DNA of 64,000 nucleotides from Occallatibacter gabretensis (GTDB lineage Bacteria; Acidobacteriota; Terriglobia; Terriglobales; Acidobacteriaceae), in assembly GCF_001449115.1 (NCBI RefSeq), contig NZ_LAIJ01000009.1, positions 310,001-374,000 on the forward strand, in the 5' to 3' direction. Under the pieces are notes generated by a model. It had not been told where the DNA came from, ran no database searches, and saw only the letters and a list, made by a program, of their open reading frames with translations. The translations under genes and the position numbers were made by a program. Positions 7,913-16,623 of the stretch are shown here, piece after piece (position 1 is the stretch's first letter; the number at the start of each line of letters is the position of its first letter).

Positions 7913-8731
7913 TTACTTTCCGCTGTTTTTCCAGAAGAACCATGCGGCCATGCCGAAGCCGATGATGATAACGGACGCGCGGAGCACCCTGGGTGGAACG
8001 AAGCGGGCGAGGCTGGCGGAGGAGTAGCCGCCGATGGCTGCGGCGACCATGGCGAGGAGGCAATAGCGCCACTCGACCTGACGGCCGACGACGAAGATGA
8101 CGAAGGCGACGCCGTTGGCCATGGTGGTGGAGACGACCTTGAGCGCATTGATCTCATTCATGTCTTCCATGCCGAAGACTGAGAGTAGGGTGATGATGAG
8201 GAAGCCTGCGCCTGCGCCGAAGTAGCCGATGTAAAAGCAGACGATGGCGGTGAGGAGGAAAAGAAGAAGGCGCGGCGGATCGGGTTTGGCTCCTAAGGTC
8301 TTGCCTTTTCTCTTATCGAGTAAGCGCGTGACCGGGCCGCTGGCGGCGAAGATCGTAGCGGAGATGAGCAGGAGCCATGGGACGAGATGCAGGAAGGTCT
8401 GCTGCGGCGTGTTGAGCAGTACGATTGCGCCGATGGTGCCGCCGACGAGGCCGCCGATGCCCATGAGGATTGCCAGCCGCAAATGTTTGCGCACATCGTG
8501 CCGGTAAGCGGCGATAGAGGTGAGCTGGCCGGGCCATAGCGCGACAGTGTTGGTGGCGTTGGCCTGCACGGGAGGGATGCCGGTGCCGAGCAGAGCGGGA
8601 AAGAGCAGGAAGGAACCGCCGCCGGCGACTGCATTGAGGGCTCCGCCGAGAAATGCCGCGACTGCGAGCCAGATTAGGCCCCAGTTGAGGAATGCGGATG
8701 GTGAGAAGACAAAAGCGGCGAGATGGGTCAT
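7913..8731 (-). CDS. TauE/SafE family sulfite/organosulfonate exporter-like membrane protein
   Basis: 272 residues with about eight membrane segments arranged as two similar halves. The first half carries FLGGALNAVAGGGSFLLFPALLGTGIP style Gly-rich motif and the second carries YFGAGAGFLIITLLSVFGM, the two repeats that define the TauE/SafE (formerly DUF81) family. Members export sulfite, sulfoacetate or related anions; the substrate here is unknown. No sulfur-metabolism gene is adjacent. It is divergent from the phosphatase gene at 8831, and the 99 bases between them must hold both promoters. Confidence 0.85.
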   Translation of the reverse strand: MTHLAAFVFSPSAFLNWGLIWLAVAAFLGGALNAVAGGGSFLLFPALLGTGIPPVQANATNTVALWPGQLTSIAAYRHDVRKHLRLAILMGIGGLVGGTIGAIVLLNTPQQTFLHLVPWLLLISATIFAASGPVTRLLDKRKGKTLGAKPDPPRLLLFLLTAIVCFYIGYFGAGAGFLIITLLSVFGMEDMNEINALKVVSTTMANGVAFVIFVVGRQVEWRYCLLAMVAAAIGGYSSASLARFVPPRVLRASVIIIGFGMAAWFFWKNSGK

Positions 8732-8830
8732 TCCGATTTGATTTTAGATGGCGGAGAGCAGTGAGCCGCCGCTGCTGAATGATGGGGATACTTCTGCATT
8801 TCATGCTTTCGCGTGCGGCAGCGGAAAGGT

Positions 8831-10945
8831 ATGCTTGCTGACATGCTCCGGTTACTGCGCTGTTTTCTCCCTGTAATGGGATTACTCTGCCTTGGTGTGT
8901 TTGCGCACTCGGCTCCTGCAGTGCCTACTGCGTCGAGTGTGCCGTCGAGTTCTGTGCTGAGCATTGAGGCTCTGGGCAAAGGTACTGCGCCGATTGGCGG
9001 CAAGTGGCAGTTTCATATTGGCGACAACGCGGCATGGGCGCGGCCGGATGCGCCGGATGCAACGGGCGTGGACGGATGGGAGCAGTTGACCGCCGACTCC
9101 TCGTGGGGCGCGCAGGGGCATCCTGCTTACGCGGGCTACGGCTGGTACCGCAAGCATCTGCACCTGACGCCTGCTGCAGGCACAGACGGCAATTTCGCTG
9201 TGTTGATTCCACAGATCGACGATGTGTACGAGATCTACTGGAACGGGCAGCTGGTGGGCAGGAACGGAGGGTTTCCCCCGCACCCGAAATACGTCTACCT
9301 GGGGCCTCAACATACATTCGGAATTGGCGCGGCGCGCGATGGGGTGCTCGCTGTGCGGGTGTGGAAGGCTCCGCTACAGTCGTTTGACGGGGCAGAGATT
9401 GGCGGCTTTGAAGCGGTGCCGCTGGTTGGCGGGATTGAGGCGATTGCGGCGGCCAAAACAGTGGACGACTACGCGTGGCTGCGCAGCCAGCAGTTCCGGT
9501 TTGGACTCAATCTGCTGTATGGGCTCATTGCATTGCTCGGCATTTGGATGTGGCTGCGCAACCGGCGGCAATGGGTGCTGCTGGCAGTGGCAGCGTATTG
9601 CGGCGCCCATGTGGCAACTCTGCTGCTTGAGATGCTCAGGCTGGCAATCCACGAGCCCACGGAGCTGGGCGCTATCCAGCTCGTTCTCGGCGCGCAGGAT
9701 GTGGGCTTATGGTACATGCTGCTGTTCCTGTTCCGACTGGACCGAGCACCGAAGCTGGCGCGCTTTACCCGCTATCTGGCGATTGTGGATTTAGCCGCGT
9801 TTGTGGTGGAGGCAGGCTTAGCGGTTCTGGATTGGAGCCACCCGATGGTGGCGCCATGGGTGCAGGGAGCGGATGGGTTCTTCACGGCCATCGTTACCAT
9901 TACCGAGATTTACCCGCTCGTACTGATTTTCTTTGCGTTGAAGCGGCGGCTGGATGGGGCGCGGTGGTTCCTCGCCATTGCTGTCACTATTGATGCGCTG
10001 CTGAGCGAGCTGCGCATCGCCTTTGAACAGGGCAGCCGGTTTACCAACTGGCATTTCGGCGAGAAGCTAAGTGACCCCTTGTTTACGCTGAATGGCAACA
10101 GCTTTACGCCTTCAGTACTGGCCGGCACGTTGCTGCTCGCGGCCATTGTGAATGCCTTGTATCAGGCAGTCCGCGAGACGGCACAGAAACAGAGCGCCTT
10201 GGAACGCGAGTTCCAGAGCGCACGCGAGTTGCAGCAGGTGCTGATTCCGGAAACTCTGCCGATGCTGCGCGGCTATGGCGTGACAAGCGCGTATCGCCCG
10301 GCGGAAGAGGTGGGCGGCGACTTCTTCCAGATGATTCCGCTGGAGGGCCACTTTGCGGGCTCCATGCTGGTGATGATTGGCGATGTGAGCGGCAAGGGAC
10401 TGAAGGCCGCGATGACGGTATCGCTGATTGTGGGCGCGGCGCGCGCGCTGGCCAAGACCAGTTACAAGCCCGGCGAGATTCTTGCCGCTCTGAACGCGCA
10501 ACTGCATGGGCGAATGAACGGCGGCTTTGCGACGTGCGTGATCATGCGGCTTTCCGCAAGCGGACGCTGCACTGTGGCGAGCGCGGGACACATGGCTCCG
10601 ATGCTGAATGGCAGCGAGATTGAGATGAACGGCTCACTACCGCTCGGGATTCTGGCGGAGACGCAGTATGAAGAAGCGGCAGTCGACCTGCGTGAAGGCG
10701 ATCACCTGGCGCTCTACACGGACGGATTGCTGGAGGCGCGCACGCACAAGGGTGAGTTGTTCGGCTTTGAGCGATTGAAGGAGATGTTTGCCGTGAAGAC
10801 GGATGCGGCGCAGGCGACCGAGATGGCTGTGGAATTTGGCCAGGAAGACGATATTACGGTGCTGACGGTGCGGAGGCTTGCCGCAACTGAGGAATCGACT
10901 ACGAAGATTCATACACGCGTGATGCCAGTGGTGGGCGCGCGCTGA
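8831..10945 (+). CDS. Membrane SpoIIE-type serine/threonine phosphatase with 7TM sensor region
   Basis: A 704-residue signalling protein. After a signal/anchor helix, residues about 40-185 form a beta-sandwich like the extracellular 7TMR-DISMED2/sugar-binding-like domain (WFQFHIG-type start, GYGWYRKHLHL, DVYEIYWNGQLVG). Residues about 220-440 hold seven or so hydrophobic helices. Residues about 465-690 are a PP2C-like SpoIIE domain: EEVGGDFFQM, IGDVSGKGLKAAM, SAGHMAPM, LYTDGLLEAR and QEDDITVLTV supply the metal-binding acids. It probably dephosphorylates an anti-anti-sigma (STAS) protein in response to an outside ligand. No partner STAS gene is adjacent, but a stressosome lies 3 kb downstream. 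GTG at 8813 and ATG at 8843 are other possible starts; GGAAAGG at 8823-8829 fits 8843 best by spacing, so the N terminus is uncertain. Confidence 0.85.
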   Translation: MLADMLRLLRCFLPVMGLLCLGVFAHSAPAVPTASSVPSSSVLSIEALGKGTAPIGGKWQFHIGDNAAWARPDAPDATGVDGWEQLTADSSWGAQGHPAYAGYGWYRKHLHLTPAAGTDGNFAVLIPQIDDVYEIYWNGQLVGRNGGFPPHPKYVYLGPQHTFGIGAARDGVLAVRVWKAPLQSFDGAEIGGFEAVPLVGGIEAIAAAKTVDDYAWLRSQQFRFGLNLLYGLIALLGIWMWLRNRRQWVLLAVAAYCGAHVATLLLEMLRLAIHEPTELGAIQLVLGAQDVGLWYMLLFLFRLDRAPKLARFTRYLAIVDLAAFVVEAGLAVLDWSHPMVAPWVQGADGFFTAIVTITEIYPLVLIFFALKRRLDGARWFLAIAVTIDALLSELRIAFEQGSRFTNWHFGEKLSDPLFTLNGNSFTPSVLAGTLLLAAIVNALYQAVRETAQKQSALEREFQSARELQQVLIPETLPMLRGYGVTSAYRPAEEVGGDFFQMIPLEGHFAGSMLVMIGDVSGKGLKAAMTVSLIVGAARALAKTSYKPGEILAALNAQLHGRMNGGFATCVIMRLSASGRCTVASAGHMAPMLNGSEIEMNGSLPLGILAETQYEEAAVDLREGDHLALYTDGLLEARTHKGELFGFERLKEMFAVKTDAAQATEMAVEFGQEDDITVLTVRRLAATEESTTKIHTRVMPVVGAR

Positions 10946-11071
10946 GTTTTCTCTAAAAACAAAAACCTGTATATGGCTGTGCGGCGCGCGCTTCCCGTTG
11001 GGATATGATGGCTCGTGTTTTGCGCTGCTTGATTTTTGGCGGCTTAAATGAGCTTGCGAGGAAACCGGGCT

Positions 11072-12289
11072 ATGAGTGATTTGGGGAGTGATCTGCGCAA
11101 CACGCCGACACGGCGCAGGTTGTTAGGCACGATGGCAGCCGCCGGCGCGATGCTTGGTTTGAATGCCGCACCTGGTATGGCTGAGGGCGCGGCTGAGGGT
11201 ACGGCTGCGAGCGAGAAGAATGAAGCTGCCGAAGATATGCTCTCGCTTTCAAGGTTGCGGAGTTACAAGACGCGGCGCTCGTCGAGTTGGGATCGCAGCG
11301 GCGGCAATGGAGACGCGAGGCGTATAGAGCCGGGGCAGTCGTTGACGCTGCTCGATGTGACGGGCGCGGGCGTGGTCACACACATATGGTTCACGATCGA
11401 TTCCAAGGATCCGAATCATCTGAAGAACCTGGTTCTGCGCGCGTGGTGGGATGGCGAGACCACGCCGTCCATCGAGGTACCTGTCGGCGATTTCTTCGGA
11501 TTGGGGCTGGGCGAGTATTTCACCTATCAATCCGAGCTGCTGACCGTGGCTCCGATGAAGGCGCTGAATGCGTACTTCGAGATGCCGTTTGCGAGCGCGG
11601 CGAAGATCACAGTGACGAACGAGGGCTCACCCCGTACGGACAACTTCTACTTTGCGATGGACTATGTGACGCTTGCTTCCCTGCCGCACGACGTGGGCCG
11701 CTTCCACGCGCAGTACCGGCAGGAAGCGCCATGCAAAGGCTGGACGAACGATTGGGTGAATAACGGAACCCCTTTGGTGAACGACAAGAAAAATCTGAAC
11801 GGCGAGGGGAACTACGTGTTTCTGGAGGCCACGGGCCGTGGACACTTTGTGGGCGTGACGCATGCCGTTATCCAGAACCAGAATGGATGGTTTGGTGAAG
11901 GCGACGACATGATTTTTATTGATGGTGACGCGCTGCCTACGATTAACGGCACCGGCACGGAGGATTACTACAACGGCGCATGGGATTTTTGGGGAAAGGA
12001 ATTTGCGTATCCTCACAATGGGGCGCCATATATGAAAGACGCGGAGAAGGTTGGCGGCCACTATTGCCTGTATCGCTGGCACACGGAAAGCCCTATCACG
12101 TTTGAAAAATCGATTCGGGTGACGATAGAGCATGGGCATGCCAATCATCGCTCAGACAACTTTTACACCGTAGCGTACTGGTACCAGACGGAACCGCACG
12201 CGCCGTTTCCAGCGCTGCCTAAGCCCGAAGATCGTGTTCCGCGACTGATTGCGGTAGGCGGCCCCACGACGAACCCGCCTAAGAAGTAG
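11072..12289 (+). CDS. Tat-exported DUF2961 / glycoside hydrolase family 172 protein
   Basis: 405 residues. The N terminus has a twin-arginine signal, TPTRRRLLGTMAAAGAMLGL, followed by a small-residue cleavage region. From residue about 60 the protein follows DUF2961: SWDRSGGNGDARRIEPGQS, VVTHIWFTI, VPVGDFFGLGLGEY, GEGDDMIFIDGD, GTGTEDYYNGAW and FEKSIRVTIEHGHAN. DUF2961 is now GH172, with members that act on difructose dianhydride and arabinofuranosides; the Glu in GTGTEDY and an acid in GEGDD are the expected active-site positions by family recall. The start at 11072 is chosen because GAGGA (11058-11062) is nine bases upstream; ATG 11048 lacks such a site. It stands alone in its strand context. 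Confidence 0.85.
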   Translation: MSDLGSDLRNTPTRRRLLGTMAAAGAMLGLNAAPGMAEGAAEGTAASEKNEAAEDMLSLSRLRSYKTRRSSSWDRSGGNGDARRIEPGQSLTLLDVTGAGVVTHIWFTIDSKDPNHLKNLVLRAWWDGETTPSIEVPVGDFFGLGLGEYFTYQSELLTVAPMKALNAYFEMPFASAAKITVTNEGSPRTDNFYFAMDYVTLASLPHDVGRFHAQYRQEAPCKGWTNDWVNNGTPLVNDKKNLNGEGNYVFLEATGRGHFVGVTHAVIQNQNGWFGEGDDMIFIDGDALPTINGTGTEDYYNGAWDFWGKEFAYPHNGAPYMKDAEKVGGHYCLYRWHTESPITFEKSIRVTIEHGHANHRSDNFYTVAYWYQTEPHAPFPALPKPEDRVPRLIAVGGPTTNPPKK

Positions 12290-12467
12290 GCGCGACTGCG
12301 CTTGCTGAATGCCGATTTCGTCATTGCGATACAGTCATCGCTGATTCCGGTATATGGGATATGGGCCAACTCATTCCAGATAGAAGTCATCAGAGCTTTC
12401 AAGGACAGAATGGGTCACTCCTGGATCACGCAACGGGGATTTTCATGTCCTTTGGAAGGTAAGACCA

Positions 12468-13772
12468 GTGACTCCATCTGCGCCAATGCCCGCAAAGAGC
12501 GATCCGCCCAAGAGTGCCGGAAACACGATTGCCACTTATATAAAAGATCTCGGGCCCGGCTTAATTACCGGCGCAGCAGATGATGACCCATCTGGAATAT
12601 CCACTTACTCAGTTGCCGGCGCGCAGTTTGGTTATTCAACCCTCTGGACGGCACTGCTCACCTTTCCGCTGATGGCGGCGGTTCAATTGATGTGCGCGCG
12701 GCTGGGGATGGTGACGGGCCGCGGCCTGGGGAGCGTTGTCCGCACTCGATATGCCGCGTGGGTTTCATGGGTTATATGCATTTTGCTGGTGATTGCGAAC
12801 GTCTTTAACATCAGCGCGGACCTGGCCGGCATGGCTGACAGCATGCAAATGATCACCGGCATTCATGCTTATATCTGGACTCCTATATTTGCTGTCTTTA
12901 TTGTGGCCTTGCTGCTCTTTGCTTCTTATCGAACAACTGCGAACATCTTCAAATGGCTGACCGTGGTGCTGTTTGCGTATTTCATTACGGCATTTCTTGC
13001 GCACCCAAACTGGTCTGCAGTTTTCAAGTCGACATTCATTCCGCGGATTGAATTTTCAAAACAGTATCTTGCCGTTCTGGTCGGATTGCTTGGCACAACC
13101 ATTTCTCCGTACCTGTTTTACTGGCAGGCTGCGCAGGAGGTGGAGGAAGATCGCGCACTGGGGAAAACAACGGTTTCAGCAAGAAAGGGAGCAACTACAC
13201 ACGAACTGCGGACGGCGAGAACCGACGTCATCTCAGGAATGCTGCTTTCCAACCTGGTGATGTATTTCATCATTCTTACGGCTGCCGCCACACTGAATGC
13301 GCATGGCATAACGCAGATTGAAACGGCCAAACAGGCGGCTGAAGCCCTGCGCCCGCTTGCCGGCAAGGGCGCTTATCTTCTGTTTGCTTTTGGCATAGTT
13401 GGAACAGGAATCCTGGCCATTCCTGTTCTGGCGGGTTCCTGCGCTTACGCAGTCGCGGACGCGATGGATCTGCGTTCGGCTTCGCTGAATGCCAAACCAC
13501 ATAAGGCTCCTGTCTTCTACGCCATCATTTCCGTGGCCGTTCTTGTGGGCATCGGGGTTGATTTTGCCGGAGTGAATGCGGTGAAGATGCTTTTCTGGTC
13601 CGCGATTTTGAATGGACTGCTCGCTCCGCCGCTGGTGGTGATTGTGGTACTGCTGACAAGCGACCGAAAAGTGATGGGAAGCAAGGTGAATTCCAGGGGG
13701 ATGAAGATCCTTGGATGGGCCTGCGCGCTGATCATGACGGTGGCGGCAATGGGACTCTTGATTTCCCTGTGA
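12468..13772 (+). CDS. Nramp-related divalent metal (possibly Mg2+) transporter
   Basis: 434 residues with about eleven membrane helices in the Nramp/LeuT fold. Helix 1 reads GAADDDPSGISTYS, where canonical Nramp has DPGN, and helix 6 reads NLVMYFIILTAAATL, lacking the metal-selecting Met-Pro-His of Mn/Fe transporters. These changes are those described for the NRMT (Nramp-related Mg2+ transporter) and similar divergent clades, so Mn2+/Fe2+ import should not be assumed. Start: GTG at 12468 with GGAAGGT seven bases upstream. No riboswitch or Fur/MntR-like palindrome was recognised in the 178 bases upstream. Confidence 0.8.
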   Translation: MTPSAPMPAKSDPPKSAGNTIATYIKDLGPGLITGAADDDPSGISTYSVAGAQFGYSTLWTALLTFPLMAAVQLMCARLGMVTGRGLGSVVRTRYAAWVSWVICILLVIANVFNISADLAGMADSMQMITGIHAYIWTPIFAVFIVALLLFASYRTTANIFKWLTVVLFAYFITAFLAHPNWSAVFKSTFIPRIEFSKQYLAVLVGLLGTTISPYLFYWQAAQEVEEDRALGKTTVSARKGATTHELRTARTDVISGMLLSNLVMYFIILTAAATLNAHGITQIETAKQAAEALRPLAGKGAYLLFAFGIVGTGILAIPVLAGSCAYAVADAMDLRSASLNAKPHKAPVFYAIISVAVLVGIGVDFAGVNAVKMLFWSAILNGLLAPPLVVIVVLLTSDRKVMGSKVNSRGMKILGWACALIMTVAAMGLLISL

Positions 13773-13893
13773 ATTGAACTCTTCAGCCCCGTTTGGCGTG
13801 TTGCAGCGGACACCCGCCCGCCATCGTAAAACGTGCTCATTTTGCGGAATGACTGTGCTAAAACCGGCCTACATCGACAAAACTGCGCGGCCG

Positions 13894-13921
13894 TAGACAT
13901 CTTGCTGCGATGCAGTATAGT
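13894..13921 (+). promoter_or_regulatory. Promoter of the stressosome operon
   Basis: TAGACA (13894-13899), 16-bp spacer, TATAGT (13916-13921). It would start transcription about 25 bases before the RsbR start codon at 13953. The match is to the housekeeping sigma-70 consensus, not to a SigB-type sequence. Confidence 0.55.
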
Positions 13922-13952
13922 AGGCTCTGCAGTGCAACAGGGGCGAATATCA

Positions 13953-14825
13953 ATGAGTTCATTCCATGAAGTGATCCGAAAGAACGAAAGCAGCATCCTT
14001 GCCGGCTGGCTGGCTGAGATGGCTTCCAGCAACCGGCGCAGCGATTTGATGAGCGATGCGGAATTGCGGCAGCAAGCAACTGAGTTGCTGCGCCTGGTTA
14101 CCAATGCGGCGGAAACAAGCACTGACCCCATGTCCGAGGCGTTTTCCAGCACCCGCGATTATCTGAAAGATATTGCCAAGTCCAGAATGGAGCAGGGCTT
14201 TTCTCCGGCGGAGACTGCGCTCTTCATTCTCTCCTTGAAACAACCTGTTTTCAATGCATTGCGCGACACGGCAGGCATCAGTCCCACGAAGCTTGTGACC
14301 GAAATATTGACGGCCGGCACCGTGCTTGATCGGCTGGCTGTAGAGACTGTCAACAACGCCGTTGAATTCCGCGATCTGGTCATCTCTCGCCAGCAAGAGG
14401 AGATGCTTGAGTTGTCGACTCCGGTGGTCAAGCTCTGGGAAGGCGTCCTTGCGCTACCGCTGATTGGAACGCTGGACAGCGCCAGGACCCAGGTGGTGAT
14501 GGAGTCCCTGCTTTCGGCCATCGTTGAAACCAACAGTCAGATCGCCATTATCGACATTACGGGCGTTCCCACAGTGGATACGCTGGTGGCGCAACATCTC
14601 ATCAAGACGATTACGGCGGCCCGCCTGATGGGTGCGGATTGCTATCTGAGCGGTATTCGGCCTGCGATCGCACAAACTATTGTTCATCTGGGCATTGATC
14701 TGGTGGATGTTCAGACCAAAGCCAAGCTGGCAGATGCATTTGCGTTGGCCTTGACTCGACTGGGCAAGACTGTTGTGAATGCCAAGCAGGTTGCTAAATC
14801 CACAAATAAGCGCGAGGAAGCATAG
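13953..14825 (+). CDS. rsbR: RsbR-type stressosome protein (N-terminal sensor + STAS)
   Basis: 290 residues. Residues 1-145 are an all-helical RsbR N-terminal domain (globin-like sensor fold in the family; no heme ligand can be asserted). Residues about 155-275 are a STAS domain: DITGVPTVDTLVAQHLIKTI and GIRPAIAQTIVHLGIDL. Thr210 and Thr242 fall exactly where the two RsbT-phosphorylated threonines (Thr171 and Thr205) lie in Bacillus RsbRA. The product should assemble with RsbS into the stressosome core. The start at 13953 is preferred to an upstream in-frame codon at 13833 because AGGGGCG precedes it and the domain begins there. The RsbS gene starts three bases after the stop. Confidence 0.92.
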   Translation: MSSFHEVIRKNESSILAGWLAEMASSNRRSDLMSDAELRQQATELLRLVTNAAETSTDPMSEAFSSTRDYLKDIAKSRMEQGFSPAETALFILSLKQPVFNALRDTAGISPTKLVTEILTAGTVLDRLAVETVNNAVEFRDLVISRQQEEMLELSTPVVKLWEGVLALPLIGTLDSARTQVVMESLLSAIVETNSQIAIIDITGVPTVDTLVAQHLIKTITAARLMGADCYLSGIRPAIAQTIVHLGIDLVDVQTKAKLADAFALALTRLGKTVVNAKQVAKSTNKREEA

Positions 14826-14828
14826 ACG

Positions 14829-15224
14829 ATGGACAGGATACCCATCCTCAAAATGGGAGATTGCCTGCTGGTGACCATTCAGGTTGACATGCATGACCAG
14901 CTGGCGGTTTCTCTGCAGGAAGATTTGACGGATCAGATCGCCAAACACGCTGCGCGAGGAGTGCTCATCGATATTTCCTCCCTGGAAATTGTCGATTCTT
15001 TCATAGGACGCATGTTGGCCAATATCGCGGCCATGTCGCGCGTGCTGGACGCGCAGACTGTGCTTACCGGCATGCAGCCCGCAGTAGCCATCACGCTGGT
15101 GGAGCTGGGTATGACACTTCCCGGCATCAGAACGGCGCTCAATGTGGAGCGGGGCATGGAACTTTTGCGGGGATATATCCAGAAGGATGACGAACTCCAG
15201 GAGAACGATGGTTCTGAAGAGTGA
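14829..15224 (+). CDS. rsbS: RsbS-type STAS stressosome scaffold
   Basis: A 131-residue single STAS domain. DISSLEIVDSFIGRMLANIA carries Ser57, which aligns with the Ser59 that RsbT phosphorylates in Bacillus RsbS. It should form the stressosome core with RsbR and hold RsbT inactive until Ser57 is phosphorylated. The C-terminal tail is acidic and longer than in Bacillus. The reading frame overlaps the start of RsbT by 17 bases, so the two are translationally coupled. Confidence 0.92.
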   Translation: MDRIPILKMGDCLLVTIQVDMHDQLAVSLQEDLTDQIAKHAARGVLIDISSLEIVDSFIGRMLANIAAMSRVLDAQTVLTGMQPAVAITLVELGMTLPGIRTALNVERGMELLRGYIQKDDELQENDGSEE

Positions 15225-15609
15225 CGTACACCCTATCGTTGGCTCCGATGATGTCGTACGCGTACGCCAGGTAGCGCGGCAGTGGGCAGCGGAGCTGAAA
15301 TTCAGCCTGGTGGATCAGACCAAGCTTGTGACCGCAACCAGCGAGTTGGCGCGCAATACCCTTGAGCACGGCAAGGGGGGCAGGATGAGGGTGGAGCTGG
15401 TAGAAAATGGCGCCCGCAGGGGAATCCGGCTCACTTTTGAAGACGAGGGCCCCGGAATCGCGAATATAGAACTGGCGCTCCGCGATGGATACACTACTGG
15501 TAGCGGGCTTGGGCTGGGCTTAAGCGGCAGCAAACGGCTTATGAACGAGTTCGACATCAAGAGCGAGACGGGGCGGGGTACCACCGTAACGGTCACTCGC
15601 TGGAAGTAG
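15208..15609 (+). CDS. rsbT: RsbT-type switch serine/threonine kinase
   Basis: 133 residues of GHKL ATPase fold. The N-box is ATSELARNTLEHGKGG, the G1 region DEGPGIANIELAL and the G2 loop GSGLGLGLSGSKRLMNEF, all typical of RsbT. In the stressosome it phosphorylates RsbR and RsbS and is then released to act on a downstream partner. The start at 15208 has AGGAG (15199-15203) five bases upstream and lies inside the 3' end of rsbS. In Bacillus the partner is the phosphatase RsbU; no RsbU is in this operon, so the fusion proteins that follow are candidate partners. Confidence 0.92.
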   Translation: MVLKSDVHPIVGSDDVVRVRQVARQWAAELKFSLVDQTKLVTATSELARNTLEHGKGGRMRVELVENGARRGIRLTFEDEGPGIANIELALRDGYTTGSGLGLGLSGSKRLMNEFDIKSETGRGTTVTVTRWK

Positions 15610-15618
15610 CGGCCTCTT

Positions 15619-16623
15619 TTGCGCCATACACATAGATCCATCGCGATGACCGATCGCAGCTCTGTTGGAGAAGCCCGGCGCGCAGCGCTGGCAGCTGCGC
15701 AATCGCTGGGTTTCTCTGAATCACGGCGCAACGACGTCGGCATTGCAGTCACTGAAGCCGCTACCAACATCGTGCTGCACGCGAATACCGGGGAGTTCCT
15801 GATCTGCGCTGCGTACGGCGAAAATAGTTCGTATCTGGATTTGCTGGCCCTTGACAGCGGCGCCGGCATCTACAATGTTCCGCAGGCGTTTGAAGACGGT
15901 TATTCGACCGTCGGGACCGCGGGGCAGGGATTGGGCGCGGTCCAGCGGCTCTCGGATGTATCGTCTCTGTATTCTCTACCGAATCGTGGCACAATTTTCT
16001 GGAGCCGCTTTCAGACGGGAACGACTGTCGCGCCTCTGCTCTACGGGGCTGTCAGCATTCCAATGAAAGGCGAAGCTGTTTGCGGCGATGGATTTCTTGC
16101 TCTTCCGGGCAAATCGAGGTCACTTTATATGATGGTGGACGGATTGGGACACGGAGCACATGCCGCGGAAGCGGCAAAAGAGGCCGTCCAGACCGTTGGT
16201 GCACATGCGGGCGAGAGCGCAACGGAGATTATCGCCATAACTCATGACGCTTTGAAAAAGACACGCGGCGCGGCTATGAGCGTGGTTTTAGTTGACCACG
16301 AACGTCACACCCTGACCTCTTCCGGCATAGGCAATATCAGTACAGTCATCGTCCAGGGGGCAACAACGCGAAACGTGGTTTCGCAGAACGGTACCCTGGG
16401 CGCTGTATTGCCGCGCATTCAGGAGTTTACCTATCCATTCGACCCTCGCTCCATGCTGCTGATGCATTCAGACGGAGTGGGCACAAAATGGTCTCTCGCC
16501 TCCTATCCGGGTTTGCAGGCTCGCCATCCGCAACTAATTGCGGGACTGCTGTATCGGGATTTCAGCCGACATCGGGATGATGCGAGTGTGCTGCTTGCAT
16601 CGCTGGGCGGAGAAGCCGCATGA
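15619..16623 (+). CDS. RsbT-like ATPase fused to SpoIIE/RsbX-like phosphatase
   Basis: 334 residues with two domains. Residues about 5-130 are an RsbT/RsbW-like GHKL ATPase: N-box VTEAATNIVLHANTGEF, DSGAGIYNV and TAGQGLGAVQRLSDV. Residues about 140-330 are a SpoIIE-type phosphatase of the RsbX kind: VCGDGFLALPG, MMVDGLGHGAHAAEAA, SSGIGNIST and LMHSDGVGTKW. RsbX resets stressosomes by dephosphorylating RsbR and RsbS, so this is the likely reset enzyme with an extra ATPase module. I use a TTG at 15619: the segment HRSIAMTDRSSVGEAR aligns with the same segment at the start of the next gene, so an ATG at 15646 would cut into the fold. Confidence 0.87.
   Translation: MRHTHRSIAMTDRSSVGEARRAALAAAQSLGFSESRRNDVGIAVTEAATNIVLHANTGEFLICAAYGENSSYLDLLALDSGAGIYNVPQAFEDGYSTVGTAGQGLGAVQRLSDVSSLYSLPNRGTIFWSRFQTGTTVAPLLYGAVSIPMKGEAVCGDGFLALPGKSRSLYMMVDGLGHGAHAAEAAKEAVQTVGAHAGESATEIIAITHDALKKTRGAAMSVVLVDHERHTLTSSGIGNISTVIVQGATTRNVVSQNGTLGAVLPRIQEFTYPFDPRSMLLMHSDGVGTKWSLASYPGLQARHPQLIAGLLYRDFSRHRDDASVLLASLGGEAA

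Noticed and set aside
12290..12467. Possible metal riboswitch before the Nramp-related gene
   Set aside because: No M-box, ykoK or yybP-ykoY signature could be made out in 178 bases.
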